Source of the DNA: Methanothermobacter sp.
GTDB lineage: Archaea > Methanobacteriota > Methanobacteria > Methanobacteriales > Methanothermobacteraceae
Reading direction: 5' to 3'
Assembly (NCBI RefSeq): GCF_030055425.1
Contig: NZ_JASFYE010000009.1
Location: 1 to 64,000, forward strand
Length of the DNA: 64,000 bases
The notes under the pieces were generated by a model that had not been told where the DNA came from, did no database searches, and was given only the letters and a program-made list of their open reading frames with translations. The translations under genes and the position numbers were made by a program. This document shows, piece by piece, positions 17,455 to 27,318 of this stretch; the first letter of the stretch is position 1; every line of letters starts with the position of its first letter.

Positions 17455-19272
17455 TCAGGCCCAGTAGAATATCCAGGCAAAGACGAATATAAGTGCAAGT
17501 ACGAATATGAGGGGGGCTATCACACGGCTCACAGCAACGATTGAACTTATGGTTGATACGAGTTCCGTTGAATTGGTGGGGCCGAGGGTATTCAGACCCC
17601 TTATTCTGACGACCCGGCACCCTGCCCTCACCTCCTCAAGGTCATCAACAGCCTCTGAAACCGCCTTTTTGATCTCCTCTATGATATCATCCCTTCTGTG
17701 TTTTCCGATGGGGTTGTGGCCTCCTGAAAGGGTGTTCACAAAGTGGGTGTCAGTTGTCATCACCTCGGCTTCATCTATGTCCAGCTTCAGGATTTCCTCC
17801 AGTATCTCATCCCTGAAGCCCATGACCATGTTATTGGCGTCAAGGAGCACGTAGGCGGTCCTCTGTTCTCCGGCCTCAACCACCATGACCATAACTCCGC
17901 TCTGGCCAATACCATCCTCCTTTGAGAGGCCATCCATTTTCCTCTGGGCACAGCCAACCCTCAACTTATGACGGCGTGGAGGGCACTCAATGGAGTCCAC
18001 AGCATCAAGTAGGTCGAACATTTCAGGGTTACCTGCAAGTATCCGGCCTGTTTCGCCCTGGAATGAGTTGTGACAGTCCACAACAACCACATTTTTTGAT
18101 CCGCAGCGGCCCCCTGCAAGGTTCATCATTGAAAGCCCCACACCAAATTCTATGTCATCAAATCCATTGGGAGCCATTGTTGCAAGGATCAGCATGCCAT
18201 CACCGAGGAACTGGACCCCGATGGTGGCGCTGTTTCTGGTGTATCTCCTGAATTTACTGGCGCCCTCATGGTACTCCATACCATCAAGTGCCTCCCTGAC
18301 AGCACCCTCAACCTTTTCCAGTTCCCTCACGGATACCGGGTTGAAGTCATGGGTTGAAGGTCCATGGGCCACCATGGTGAATGTATCAAATCTCTCAGAG
18401 AGTATGGTGGGCATGTTGGCACCGCCTATGGTACCTATTGGACCCGGGTGTACAGAGGGGCTTATGAAGAGGGCCTTTATATCGGAGCCCCTCTGAAATG
18501 CCACCACACCTGCAAGTGTATCCACGGGTTCACCGATCTCACTGAAGATGCTTTCAAGTTCCGGCGAATCCTCGGTTATATGTGAGAGAAAGAGGCTCAG
18601 GAACTCCAGTGAGCCGACCCCAAGGTTCTTTCTCATGGGTGACTCAACCACCATGACAAATGAGTAGATGGCAAGTATGAGCATTGCTGAGGCGACAAGT
18701 ATCTTCAGCAAAAATCCTATCACACTGAAGTATCCAATGTTTGTGGCGAGGCTCAGGAATGCCACAACGATGTTCATGCTAACTATGAGAACTGGTTGTA
18801 CAGAGGATATCAGAGTTGAATTTGTGAAGCTTATGTTTGAGGTTCCCCAGATCACCAGGAGGCGGAAGGCGAATATAACAGCAGAGGCGAGTATTATGGA
18901 GTTTAGTATAAGGTCTGTGTGCAGCAGGGATGATGCCAGGCACCCCCCAAGGTAGATGAGGGAGAAGATCATCATGGAGAAGAATGCCAGGAACATGGAC
19001 TGCTTCATCTTCATCCTTCTACCACCCAGCGAGTTGACCCATGGCTGGGTGATGGCACCGGCCATTATTGATGAAAATCCAAGGACAAGCACCCCATTGG
19101 TGCCCCCATAGAGTATGTCATGGAGTACGCTTGTCCCGGGGACCATATCGATGATAAACCCCACAGCACCCACAACGAAGCTTATAAATATCATTGAGAG
19201 GAGTGATATTTCGGTTTTTGGGAGGGTCATGATGTACTTTGAAAGATCAGTCACATTCTTTGTGCTTGACAT
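17455..19272 (-). CDS. DUF2070 family membrane protein
   Basis: 605 residues. The first 220 contain about seven membrane helices. The remainder is a soluble alpha/beta region with conserved segments such as FISPSVHPGPIGTIGGANMP, VAHGPSTHDFNPVS and TDTHFVNTLSGGHNP, rich in H, D and N as in a metal-binding hydrolase site. A last helix near the C-terminus (IFVLALIFVFAWIFYW) re-enters the membrane. The family is archaeal and uncharacterised. It is divergent from fumarase beta, with AT-rich promoters between. Confidence 0.85.
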   Translation of the reverse strand: MSSTKNVTDLSKYIMTLPKTEISLLSMIFISFVVGAVGFIIDMVPGTSVLHDILYGGTNGVLVLGFSSIMAGAITQPWVNSLGGRRMKMKQSMFLAFFSMMIFSLIYLGGCLASSLLHTDLILNSIILASAVIFAFRLLVIWGTSNISFTNSTLISSVQPVLIVSMNIVVAFLSLATNIGYFSVIGFLLKILVASAMLILAIYSFVMVVESPMRKNLGVGSLEFLSLFLSHITEDSPELESIFSEIGEPVDTLAGVVAFQRGSDIKALFISPSVHPGPIGTIGGANMPTILSERFDTFTMVAHGPSTHDFNPVSVRELEKVEGAVREALDGMEYHEGASKFRRYTRNSATIGVQFLGDGMLILATMAPNGFDDIEFGVGLSMMNLAGGRCGSKNVVVVDCHNSFQGETGRILAGNPEMFDLLDAVDSIECPPRRHKLRVGCAQRKMDGLSKEDGIGQSGVMVMVVEAGEQRTAYVLLDANNMVMGFRDEILEEILKLDIDEAEVMTTDTHFVNTLSGGHNPIGKHRRDDIIEEIKKAVSEAVDDLEEVRAGCRVVRIRGLNTLGPTNSTELVSTISSIVAVSRVIAPLIFVLALIFVFAWIFYWA

Positions 19273-19439
19273 ATTCTACCTCAACAAGTTCTGGGATCCA
19301 CTGGAGAAAGATATTTAAAAATTTGATCCATATTAAATTTATTCAGCAGCACAACTCTTGGATGCTCTGGAGTTTAAATCTAACTGATAACCAGTGTCAT
19401 TCTTCAGTACACATTTAACTCTATACAGGAAGGGAGAAC

Positions 19440-20036
19440 ATGGAAATAAAACTTAAAACACCACTTTCAGATGAGGTAACCCAACTTAAAGCTGGTGACA
19501 TCGTTTACATCACAGGAAAAATATTCACGGCCCGTGACAGGGCCCATAAAAGGATAATTGAGAGGGGAGCCCCCTTTGATATTGAGGGCTCTGTGATCTT
19601 CCATGCGGGACCCATAATAAGGTTTGAGGGGGAACCTGATATCAGCGCTGAGTCGATAACTGAACCCCCTGCACAGCTTGTGGTTGTGGGGCCCACCACA
19701 AGCGGGAGAATGAACCCCTTCCAGCCAGAGGTTATAGAGATGGGTGTGAGGGCGGTTATAGGTAAGGGTGGAATGGATGATAGAACCAGGAATGCCCTGA
19801 GAAAAAAAGGCGCTGTTTACCTTGCAGCGGTGGGGGGCTGCGCGGCACTCTATGGCTCGGCAGTTAAGGGTATAGCCGCAGTGCACTGGCTGGACCTGGG
19901 TGTGCCTGAGGCGGTATGGGAGCTGGAGGTTGAGGACTTCGGGCCCCTCATAGTTGCCATGGACGCCGATGGCAGAAGCCTCTATGAAACCTCAGATGAT
20001 GAATACGACCTTGAGGTCCAGAGGATACTCGATTGA
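19440..20036 (+). CDS. Fumarate hydratase class I, beta subunit
   Basis: The C-terminal half of the iron-sulfur fumarase, converting fumarate and malate, here in the incomplete reductive citrate pathway that builds 2-oxoglutarate precursors. 198 residues fit the separate archaeal beta subunit. The segments [21 protein letters not shown] and [16 protein letters not shown] are typical. The cluster-binding alpha subunit is not in this window. An AAGGGAG ribosome site precedes the ATG. A tartrate dehydratase beta subunit would look similar. Confidence 0.9.
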   Translation: MEIKLKTPLSDEVTQLKAGDIVYITGKIFTARDRAHKRIIERGAPFDIEGSVIFHAGPIIRFEGEPDISAESITEPPAQLVVVGPTTSGRMNPFQPEVIEMGVRAVIGKGGMDDRTRNALRKKGAVYLAAVGGCAALYGSAVKGIAAVHWLDLGVPEAVWELEVEDFGPLIVAMDADGRSLYETSDDEYDLEVQRILD

Positions 20037-20052
20037 GCTGTGTGTGAGCGGA

Positions 20053-20832
20053 ATGTTTGACTTCAGCCTCTCGGAGCACATTAAACTTGAGGGACTTGTG
20101 GACACCCATATCCACACAGCCCCGGATGTGAGGGATAGATTCATGAATGACATTGAACTTGCTTCCGCCGCACTCAGGGAGGGTATGGAGGCTGTTGTGA
20201 TAAAGAGTCACACCGAACCCACCTCAGGGAGGGCTGCACTGACCTCTGAGGTTACAGGGATGAGGGTCATTGGGGGCGTTACACTGAACACGTCGGTGGG
20301 GGGCCTCAACCCGGATGCGGTCCATGCCGCCGCCATGATGGGCGGAAGGTTCGTCTGGTTACCCACGGTCTCGGTGGGGAGGGCTGAGGGTGACCTTGAT
20401 GGTGTTATTGCTGCTGTTGCTGAACATGACATGATCCTGGGAACTGGACACCTGAAGCCCCCTGAGATATTCCATGTGCTTGACCTTGCTGCAGATTATG
20501 GTGTCGGTAAAATTATCATCAACCATCCACTGACGGGTGTTGTGGGTGCCACCCTGGAGGAGCAGAGGGAGATGTCAAGGCGGGCTTACCTTGAGCACTG
20601 CCTTGTGGCCTGCATGCCCCGCCATGATGGGCTTGACTTTGAACGCATAGTTGAATCTGTGAGGTATGTTGGTGCGGAAAGGTGCATAATGGCTACTGAC
20701 TTCGGGCAGGGTCACAATCCATCCCCCATTGTAGGCATGAAGCAGTTCATATACCTGATGAAGAAACATGGATTTTCTCACTCAGATATAACGATGATGT
20801 GCCGGGATAACCCCCTTGAACTGATATCCTGA
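20053..20832 (+). CDS. Putative metal-dependent hydrolase, DUF6282-like
   Basis: 259 residues. The N-terminus has an amidohydrolase-like metal motif (GLVDTHIHTAPD), then TIM-barrel-like strands ending in VVIKSHTEPT, INHPLTG and IMATDFGQGHNP, which could supply further H and D ligands. The frame opens inside fumarase beta at 19954; the ATG at 20053, 17 bases after that gene, fits family starts better. The substrate is unknown. Confidence 0.75.
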   Translation: MFDFSLSEHIKLEGLVDTHIHTAPDVRDRFMNDIELASAALREGMEAVVIKSHTEPTSGRAALTSEVTGMRVIGGVTLNTSVGGLNPDAVHAAAMMGGRFVWLPTVSVGRAEGDLDGVIAAVAEHDMILGTGHLKPPEIFHVLDLAADYGVGKIIINHPLTGVVGATLEEQREMSRRAYLEHCLVACMPRHDGLDFERIVESVRYVGAERCIMATDFGQGHNPSPIVGMKQFIYLMKKHGFSHSDITMMCRDNPLELIS

Positions 20833-20880
20833 CGTTTTTAAGAAAATCAGCTTTATTAACGTTATCTTTCTGCTATCAAA

Positions 20881-20891
20881 AATTATATATG
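20881..20891 (+). promoter_or_regulatory. TATA box before the small acidic protein
   Basis: aattatatatg predicts transcript start near 20910. This makes the early ATG at 20889 impossible as a start and favours 20940. Confidence 0.5.
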
Positions 20892-20939
20892 AGAAATTGG
20901 ATTAAGGGTGAAATCAACCTTTATAACTGCGCGAGTGAT

Positions 20940-21269
20940 ATGATGTCCGATAAAAAGATTGAAAAGGAGCTTAAAAAGAGAATAAATCAATTTAAAAAAC
21001 TTTTGAAGAATGATGATGAACGTGAGAACTTCTATAACAACATATGTGGTTCCGAAATCCTTGTGAGGATTGAGATATTTCTCCCATCAGGCAACCCTGA
21101 AAGGTACTATGACGGGCTTTTCCTTTACCTCAATGATGAGGGCAGAATAGTGAACGCAGACTACTACTACAATGAGGGCGGTGAGGGTGCCATCACACAG
21201 CTCAACGATAAATCCCTTGAGGTTGTAAGGGAACTCTTTGAGGATGAACTATCCCTTGAGATAGAATAA
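20940..21269 (+). CDS. Small acidic protein of unknown function
   Basis: 109 residues, with a charged helical N-terminus (KKIEKELKKRINQFKKLL) and a folded C-terminal half containing ILVRIEIFLP, YYDGLFLYLNDEG and a run of aromatic residues (ADYYYNEGG). No family recognised. I start at the ATG at 20940 since the TATA box at 20881 places the transcript start after the earlier ATG. The gene stands alone and is followed by a GC-rich hairpin. Confidence 0.65.
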   Translation: MMSDKKIEKELKKRINQFKKLLKNDDERENFYNNICGSEILVRIEIFLPSGNPERYYDGLFLYLNDEGRIVNADYYYNEGGEGAITQLNDKSLEVVRELFEDELSLEIE

Positions 21270-21281
21270 TCCGGGGATTTT

Positions 21282-21297
21282 CGGGGTGACTCCCCCG
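21282..21297 (+). terminator. GC hairpin after the small acidic protein gene
   Basis: CGGGG (21282-21286) and CCCCG (21293-21297) flank the loop TGACTC. It lies 13 bases after the stop codon. No long T-run follows directly, so it may end transcription or only protect the 3' end. Confidence 0.45.
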
Positions 21298-21377
21298 CCT
21301 TTAAGAAACTTTAACTTTATTTATAATAACATCAATAATTATTATGATTAAATTTTTTTAGTGGAGGATTCAATACC

Positions 21378-21896
21378 ATGCGAAGTTTTGAAAAACTGAC
21401 TTCCCTTAAGGAATACATTCCCATCAAGAAAAAGGAGGGCGGTGAAAAAAACATTGGCCTTCTTGTGGATGGGCCGAACATGCTCAGAAAGGAATTCAGT
21501 CTGAACCTGGACCTTGTAAGAAAGATAATGTCTGAATACGGGAATATGCGTGTTGGAAAGGTTCTTCTGAACCAGTACGCCTCTGATAAACTGATAGAGG
21601 CCATTGTGAACCAGGGCTTTACCCCAATTGTCGTGGCTGGAGATACAGATGTCTACATGGCTGTTGAGGCCATGGAACTGATATACAACCCTAATATTGA
21701 TATAATAGCCCTTATGACACGCGACGCTGATTTTCTACCCATAATAAACAAGGCAAAGGAAAATGGTAAGGATACAATTGTGATAGGTGCCGAGCCAGGT
21801 TTCAGTGCTGCACTTCAGAATTCTGCGGACCATGCCATAATCCTTAAACCGGAGAATGGCAGACCAAGGAAGGGACATGTTGCAGGGGAAAACTGA
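21378..21896 (+). CDS. NYN domain protein (LabA/TIGR00288-like, PIN-fold nuclease)
   Basis: 172 residues with the acidic residues of the NYN/PIN fold: [14 protein letters not shown] at the first strand, [10 protein letters not shown], and [20 protein letters not shown], followed by [10 protein letters not shown]. These proteins are metal-dependent RNases or their relatives. A TATA-like element (tttatttataat, 21316-21327) lies about 50 bases upstream, so it probably has its own promoter. Its stop is followed at once by the SelA-like gene. Confidence 0.83.
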   Translation: MRSFEKLTSLKEYIPIKKKEGGEKNIGLLVDGPNMLRKEFSLNLDLVRKIMSEYGNMRVGKVLLNQYASDKLIEAIVNQGFTPIVVAGDTDVYMAVEAMELIYNPNIDIIALMTRDADFLPIINKAKENGKDTIVIGAEPGFSAALQNSADHAIILKPENGRPRKGHVAGEN

Positions 21897-21912
21897 TTGA
21901 ATGGGTGATGTG

Positions 21913-23049
21913 ATGTTCCATGATCACCTGAATGAGGTTAAGCGCAGGGAACACGCCCTCCAGATGATAGGGGAGCGTATTTCCAGCGAGGGCCGTGAGG
22001 GAATATATGACCTCACGGGTCTTTCAGGGGGCTTTCCCCTTGAGGTAGAGGATATTGGTCTCCTTGAGACGTACGTGGGGCCGGCGGTCTTCGAGGAGAG
22101 ACTCCAGATAGCTGGCAGAGAGCACATGGGCGGCGAAATGGTGGCTGCCTTTAACAGGACAAGCAGCGCAATACTTGCATCCATACTGGAACTTGCAGAG
22201 CCTGATTCAATGGTTGTGCACTACCTCCCGGAACTCCCATCCCACCCATCCATCCCGGCAAGCACCAAACTGGCAGCAGCCAGGTACCATGAGACAGATG
22301 ACTTCACCGAGGATATACCCGAAAACACATCTCTCGTGGTCGTAACAGGTTCGACAATGGACCACAGGGTTGTTGATGAGGCGGAGCTCCAGCAGGTAAT
22401 TGAAAGGGCCCACTTGGAGGGGGTACCGGTACTTGTGGATGACGCATCAGGCGCCAGGCTGAGGACGGTTCTATTTAACCAGAAGAGGGCATGTGACCTG
22501 GGAGCAGACCTTGCAGTCACAAGCACAGATAAACTGATGCACGGGCCAAGGGGAGGTCTTCTCGCAGGAAGATCCGACCTTGTTGAGCGGGTTAAATCAA
22601 GGGCCTACCGGTTCGGACTTGAGGCCCAGCCACCACTCATCGCTGCAATGGTGAGGGCACTGGAGAGCTTCGACCCATCTGAAATTCTCAACGCCCTTGA
22701 AAGGAAGGGATACCTTCTTGAGGCTCTAAGGGACCTCAATGTGGAGGAGACACCCACAGGGATAATGATAAAACCTGATTCACTGGAGAAACTCTATGAT
22801 TCCACATACAGCGGTGATGAAATCGGTGTGGCCCTTTCAATGCTGCTTCTTTCTGACCATGGAATAATAACCATACCCGCTGTGGGGATGCCCGGGGCAT
22901 CAAAGACACTGAGGTTTGACCTGTCATCAAGGGACGCAGAGAGGCTTGAGCCTGAACTTCTGAGGGGGGCAATTGAGGACGCAGTGGATAAACTTTCCGG
23001 CATCATCAGGGACAGGGAAATGATGAAGAAACTTATCTTCGGTTCATGA
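21913..23049 (+). CDS. SelA-like PLP enzyme (MJ0158/TIGR03576 family)
   Basis: 378 residues. Fold-type I PLP protein related to bacterial selenocysteine synthase. The active-site lysine is in VTSTDKLMHGPRGG, and the cofactor aspartate is in VPVLVDDASG. Members in methanogens are not thought to make selenocysteyl-tRNA, and the true substrate is open. An ATG at 21901 is also in frame, but GGTGAT at 21904 serves the ATG at 21913 with good spacing. It directly follows the NYN gene. Confidence 0.8.
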   Translation: MFHDHLNEVKRREHALQMIGERISSEGREGIYDLTGLSGGFPLEVEDIGLLETYVGPAVFEERLQIAGREHMGGEMVAAFNRTSSAILASILELAEPDSMVVHYLPELPSHPSIPASTKLAAARYHETDDFTEDIPENTSLVVVTGSTMDHRVVDEAELQQVIERAHLEGVPVLVDDASGARLRTVLFNQKRACDLGADLAVTSTDKLMHGPRGGLLAGRSDLVERVKSRAYRFGLEAQPPLIAAMVRALESFDPSEILNALERKGYLLEALRDLNVEETPTGIMIKPDSLEKLYDSTYSGDEIGVALSMLLLSDHGIITIPAVGMPGASKTLRFDLSSRDAERLEPELLRGAIEDAVDKLSGIIRDREMMKKLIFGS

Positions 23050-23191
23050 GGTTTTTTGCGGGACTTCATGCGCTGAATGGTTTCTGAATGCCAGGAATAA
23101 TTTTTTATTCAAATGGAATTCTTAAATTTTAGAACAAAAACTGAAAATGGGCACATCTGAACGATTCTGAGTTTATTATGGAGGTGTCAGG

Positions 23192-24205
23192 CTGATAGTT
23201 ATTGATGGATCAGAGGGCGAGGGTGGGGGAGCCGTTGTAAGGGTATCCACAGCCCTCGCAGCCCTGGAATCACGCAGGATAAGGATATACAATATCAGGG
23301 CCCGCAGGCCAATGAAGGGACTCTCACACCAGCACCTCACTGCCGTGAGGGCAATTGCAGAGATAAGCAATGGCAAACTCAGGGGGGATGAACTCGGTTC
23401 AATGGAACTTGAATTTTCACCGGGACGTGTTAGTGGCGGGAAATTTGAATTTGACATAAAAACCGCTGGAAGCACGGGACTTGTCCTCCAGGCCATAATG
23501 ATAGCCTCCACAGCCTCCACTGGTGAACTGGATGTAACCGTGAGGGGCGGCACAGATGTCCTCTGGGCACCCACAGCAGACTACCTCAGGGAGGTGACGC
23601 TCCCCATCCTTGGTATGATGGGTTACACCGCAAAACTTGAGTTAATTGAGAGGGGCTACTATCCCGAGGGTGGGGGTGTGGTCAATGTAACTATTGAGCC
23701 ATCCGCCCTCAGACCTCTGGTACTTGAAAGTGCTGAAATTCACTGTATAAGGGGTGTTTCCCACTCCAGGAACCTTCCGATTCACGTTGCTGAGAGGCAG
23801 GCGGAATCAGCAAGGAGGATCCTTGAGAGAACAGGACTCGATGTGGACATAAGTGTTGAGGACGCCTCCGGTTCACTGGGGAGGGGCTCGGGCATCACAC
23901 TCTGGGCTGAGGGCAACACAAGGCTCGGTGCCACTGCACTGGGAAAACCAGGAAAGAGGGCAGAACTGGTTGGGGCAGATGCCGCAGAGGAACTCCTGGG
24001 CTTCATAGAATCTGGAAGAGCCCTTGACAGGTACATGGGCGATCAGATCATCCCCTACATGGCCATTGCAGGAAATTCAAGAGTGGCCACCTCTGAACTT
24101 ACACTGCACGCGGAGACCAATATAATGCTTGCAGAAAAGATAACCGGAAGGAAATTCCGGGTGGATGGTGAACACGGGGGGCCAGCCATGATCGAGGCCC
24201 TCTGA
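23192..24205 (+). CDS. rtcA: RNA 3'-terminal phosphate cyclase, probable CTG start
   Basis: Converts RNA 3'-phosphates to 2',3'-cyclic phosphates with ATP. With the start used here it has 337 residues, the family length. The conserved N-terminus (IVIDGSEGEGGGAVVR) lies upstream of the first ATG (23312), so that ATG is internal. The frame has no ATG, GTG or TTG at the right place; CTG at 23192 lies five bases after a perfect GGAGGTG, and ATA follows it. The C-terminal catalytic histidine is likely the one in LTLHAETNI. Other landmarks: SHQHLTAVRA, and RGYYPEGGGVV in the middle. Confidence 0.85.
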   Translation: MIVIDGSEGEGGGAVVRVSTALAALESRRIRIYNIRARRPMKGLSHQHLTAVRAIAEISNGKLRGDELGSMELEFSPGRVSGGKFEFDIKTAGSTGLVLQAIMIASTASTGELDVTVRGGTDVLWAPTADYLREVTLPILGMMGYTAKLELIERGYYPEGGGVVNVTIEPSALRPLVLESAEIHCIRGVSHSRNLPIHVAERQAESARRILERTGLDVDISVEDASGSLGRGSGITLWAEGNTRLGATALGKPGKRAELVGADAAEELLGFIESGRALDRYMGDQIIPYMAIAGNSRVATSELTLHAETNIMLAEKITGRKFRVDGEHGGPAMIEAL

Positions 24206-24256
24206 TGGGTATTTCAAAAAATCAGGTTAATGGCGGCAACTGGAGGGCCGCCGCTA

Positions 24257-25042
24257 TCAGAGGTGTATGCACTCGCCGGATATTATTTTGCGGAGCGTTC
24301 CATCGTCCAGTTCCAGTATGAGGGCACCCTCACTGTTGATGCCGATGGCCTCACCATGGACGATTTCACCAAGTTGCTTCCTTATTTCAACACGTCTGCC
24401 GATGGTCTTTGACATCTTCCTCCATTCTCTTAGAATTTCATCCATTCTACCCTCCTTGAAGGAATCATAGACCTCCTCAAACTTTTTAAGGAACCTTGAT
24501 ATCAGTTCACTGGATTTTATGTCCCTCTGGAGTTCATTCTTAATGGAGGTAGCCCCTTCCCTGAGTTCCTCCGGGAAGTGGCTGATATCCACGTTGGTGT
24601 CGATTCCAACACCTACAACCACGTATTCGAGTGTGTTGAACCTTGCATGGGCCTCTGTGAGTATTCCACATACCTTTTTATCTCCGATGAGTATATCATT
24701 GGGCCACTTTATTCCCACATCAAGGCCACATTCATCCTTCAGTGTCCTGGCAACTGCAACACCTGTGACCAGTGTTAGGAGGGGTGCCTTTGATGGGTGA
24801 ACCTCCGGTCTGAGTATGATGGACATCCATATCCCGCCCTGGGGTGATATCCAGGGTTTGCCCCGCCTACCCCTTCCACGGGACTGGGTCCTTGCAATTA
24901 CAACTGTACCCTCCGGGGCGCCATCCTCTGCCATCCTCTTGGCCACGTTGTTGGTGGAGTCCACCTCATCGAAGCATTTCAATTCATGCCCTATGTACCT
25001 GGTTTTTACCTCAACTTCGCATGGATCATAGTAATCTTCCAT
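24257..25042 (-). CDS. birA: Biotin-protein ligase
   Basis: Attaches biotin to the carboxylase biotin domain through biotinyl-AMP. 261 residues: catalytic domain with DEVDSTNNVAKR, the loop SRGRGRRGKPWISPQGG that binds biotinyl-AMP, and WPNDILIGDKKVCGIL with its lysine; then a small C-terminal beta domain (after about residue 215). No N-terminal DNA-binding domain, so it does not act as a repressor of the E. coli kind. It starts four bases after pycA ends, and the two are clearly one unit: the enzyme biotinylates the partner subunit of pyruvate carboxylase. Confidence 0.92.
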   Translation of the reverse strand: MEDYYDPCEVEVKTRYIGHELKCFDEVDSTNNVAKRMAEDGAPEGTVVIARTQSRGRGRRGKPWISPQGGIWMSIILRPEVHPSKAPLLTLVTGVAVARTLKDECGLDVGIKWPNDILIGDKKVCGILTEAHARFNTLEYVVVGVGIDTNVDISHFPEELREGATSIKNELQRDIKSSELISRFLKKFEEVYDSFKEGRMDEILREWRKMSKTIGRRVEIRKQLGEIVHGEAIGINSEGALILELDDGTLRKIISGECIHL

Positions 25043-25046
25043 ACCA

Positions 25047-26522
25047 TCACCCCCCTCTTGAGTGCATGTATGCTCCTATGGCTGCAGATATTGCTGCAAC
25101 CTTCTTTGATGGGAGAAATGTTGAATGGAGGCGTTCAACCATCTCCTGGTCCTCTTTGACGATCTTCTGCATCTCAGCGTCTATACCCCGCCTGTATTCA
25201 TCCACGAAGTGTGTGTGAAGTTCTCCCCTCTGGAATGCATCATTTTTCATTATTGCCTTGTGGAAGGGGATTGTGGTTCTGACGCCCAGTATGATGTACT
25301 CACTGAGGGCACGCCGCATCCTGTTTATTGCCTCCTCACGGTCCATTCCCCACACTATGAGTTTGGATATCATGGAGTCATAGAATGGTGGTATCTCATA
25401 GTTCATGTAAACCCCGCTGTCAACCCTGACCCCTATTCCACCGGGGGACCTGTAACCTGTGATCTTACCGGGGTTCGGGGCGAAATCTGATAGGGGGTCC
25501 TCTGCATTTATCCTGCACTCAATTGCATGGCCCCTTATTGTTATGTCCTCCTGTCTGCAGGAGAGCTCCTCACCTGAGGCGACCCTTATCTGTTCCTTAA
25601 CAAGGTCCACGCCGGTGATCACCTCGGTTATTGGGTGCTCAACCTGTATCCTGGTGTTCATCTCAAGGAAGTAGAAGTCCCCGTTTGAATACAGGAACTC
25701 AACAGTACCTGCGTTCTCATAACCTATATATTCGGCGGCCTTAACTGCGGCTGAACCCATCCTTTCCCTCAGTTCAGGGGTCATGATGGGTGATGGTGCC
25801 TCCTCCACCAGTTTCTGGTGCCGCCTCTGTATTGAGCATTCCCTGTCTGCAAGGTGGATAACGTTTCCATGTTCATCTGCCATCACCTGGAATTCAATGT
25901 GACGGGGCTTCTCAAGGTACTTCTCTATATAAACCGTTGGATCCCCGAATGCTGATGCCGCCACAGACTGGGTGGATTCCATGGCCCTTATGAGTTCGTC
26001 CTCCTCGTAGACGGTCCTCATGCCTATTCCACCCCCACCTGCTGACGCCTTTATGATGACCGGGTAGCCGATTGAATCAGCTATCTCAGCGGCCTCGTCC
26101 GGGTCACTCACACCCTTATCGGTTCCCGGGATGACAGGGACCCCTGCCTTCTTCATGAGTTTCTTTGATGTTATCTTGTCCCCCATGGCCTCGATGACGG
26201 AACCTTTGGGACCTATAAGTTTGATTCCGTGTTTCTCACACTCCTCCCCAAGCTTAGGGTTCTCTGCCAGGAAACCGTAACCTGGATGGATGGCCTCGGC
26301 ACCGCTTTCCTCGGCCACATCGATTATCCTGTCTATTCTCAGGTAGCTCTGGGATGGGGATGGTTTACCTATTTCGTATGCCTCATCGGCGTACCTTGTA
26401 AAGAGCGCATTCTTATCGGCTTCGGAGTAAACAGCCACGCTTTTTATCCCGAGCTCCCTGCATGCGCGCATAACTCTTATTGCTATTTCACCACGGTTTG
26501 CAACGAGGATTTTGCTGAACAT
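25047..26522 (-). CDS. pycA: Pyruvate carboxylase subunit A (biotin carboxylase)
   Basis: ATP-dependent carboxylation of biotin on the PycB subunit; together they make oxaloacetate from pyruvate, the main anaplerotic step in these methanogens. 491 residues: N-terminal [16 protein letters not shown]-grasp loop [39 protein letters not shown] with its metal-binding glutamate and asparagine, and a C-terminal extension past the usual 450 residues. PycB is not in this window. The divergent spacer at 26523-26605 holds an AT-rich TATA-like element (atatatatt). Confidence 0.94.
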   Translation of the reverse strand: MFSKILVANRGEIAIRVMRACRELGIKSVAVYSEADKNALFTRYADEAYEIGKPSPSQSYLRIDRIIDVAEESGAEAIHPGYGFLAENPKLGEECEKHGIKLIGPKGSVIEAMGDKITSKKLMKKAGVPVIPGTDKGVSDPDEAAEIADSIGYPVIIKASAGGGGIGMRTVYEEDELIRAMESTQSVAASAFGDPTVYIEKYLEKPRHIEFQVMADEHGNVIHLADRECSIQRRHQKLVEEAPSPIMTPELRERMGSAAVKAAEYIGYENAGTVEFLYSNGDFYFLEMNTRIQVEHPITEVITGVDLVKEQIRVASGEELSCRQEDITIRGHAIECRINAEDPLSDFAPNPGKITGYRSPGGIGVRVDSGVYMNYEIPPFYDSMISKLIVWGMDREEAINRMRRALSEYIILGVRTTIPFHKAIMKNDAFQRGELHTHFVDEYRRGIDAEMQKIVKEDQEMVERLHSTFLPSKKVAAISAAIGAYMHSRGG

Positions 26523-26605
26523 CTGACTGCACCCTGAAATTTATAACACATATATATTATATTGGGGCAACTCTTTTTAAGTCTACCACCTTCAGTTATG
26601 GTACC

Positions 26606-27238
26606 ATGAGGAGAAAGAGACACCTTGAGATGCTTCTTGAACGCATCCCTCCCCACCCCAACCCCGACCCGGGTCTTGAACAGTACCTCACCCCGGCACA
26701 TGTGGCCGCGGAGGTCCTCTGGGCAGCCAGGGCCATGGGGGATATTGAGGGAAGAACCGTCGCGGACCTTGGATGCGGTACTGGCATCCTGGGCATTGGG
26801 GCGGCACTTCTTGGCGCAGAGAGGGTTTACTGTGTGGATGTAGATGCAGCTGCACTTGAAGTTGCAGAGGATGTGGCTGAGGATCTGGACCTGGGAAACA
26901 TCCAGTTCATAGAGGCAGATATCCGTGATCATGGGGATCTGGTTAGGGTCACAGGGAGGGTTGATACCGTAATCCAGAATCCCCCCTTTGGTTCACAGGA
27001 AAGGGCTGATAGGGGCGCCGACAGGGTTTTCATGGAGGCGGCATCAGCCATGGGGAGGGTTGTGTACTCATTCCACATGGCAGGCTCTGAGGACTTTGTG
27101 AGGCGCTACTATGAGGGTCTGGGGGGGAGGGTGACCCACAGACTCCCTGTTAAATTCCCGATACGCCACACCTACAGTTTCCACAGAATGGAGGTCTCCA
27201 ATGTGGATGTTGTGGTGGTGAGGGTTGTTTTTGGGTGA
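26606..27238 (+). CDS. RNA N6-adenine methyltransferase (METTL5/COG2263-like)
   Basis: 210 residues. A SAM-binding Rossmann fold with motif I VADLGCGTGILGIGA, the acidic ribose-binding strand VYCVDVDAAAL and the catalytic motif NPPFG, which targets an exocyclic amino group. The N-terminal PNPDPGLEQYLTP block is typical of the archaeal and eukaryotic METTL5 group, which methylates an adenosine in small-subunit rRNA; that target is inferred here. The last codons are part of a degenerate direct repeat that continues beyond the stop. Confidence 0.85.
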   Translation: MRRKRHLEMLLERIPPHPNPDPGLEQYLTPAHVAAEVLWAARAMGDIEGRTVADLGCGTGILGIGAALLGAERVYCVDVDAAALEVAEDVAEDLDLGNIQFIEADIRDHGDLVRVTGRVDTVIQNPPFGSQERADRGADRVFMEAASAMGRVVYSFHMAGSEDFVRRYYEGLGGRVTHRLPVKFPIRHTYSFHRMEVSNVDVVVVRVVFG

Positions 27239-27318
27239 TCCGTCGGTTTGGGGGTTTTTGCTGGTTGATGGTGTGGGTGTTGTGATGGTGAGGGTTGTTT
27301 TCGGGTGATCTGTCGGTT
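27206..27318. repeat. Degenerate direct repeat of the methylase gene 3' end
   Basis: The segment from about 27206 to 27249, covering the last ten codons and the stop, recurs with few changes at 27276-27318 (70-base offset): tggtgagggttgttt is followed in both by gggtgat and then gtcggtt. The spacer between is GT-rich. The second copy is not attached to a gene. Confidence 0.8.

Noticed and set aside
26483-26932. 149-codon minus-strand frame before pycA
   Set aside because: Overlaps both the promoter spacer and the methylase gene, and has no recognisable domain.
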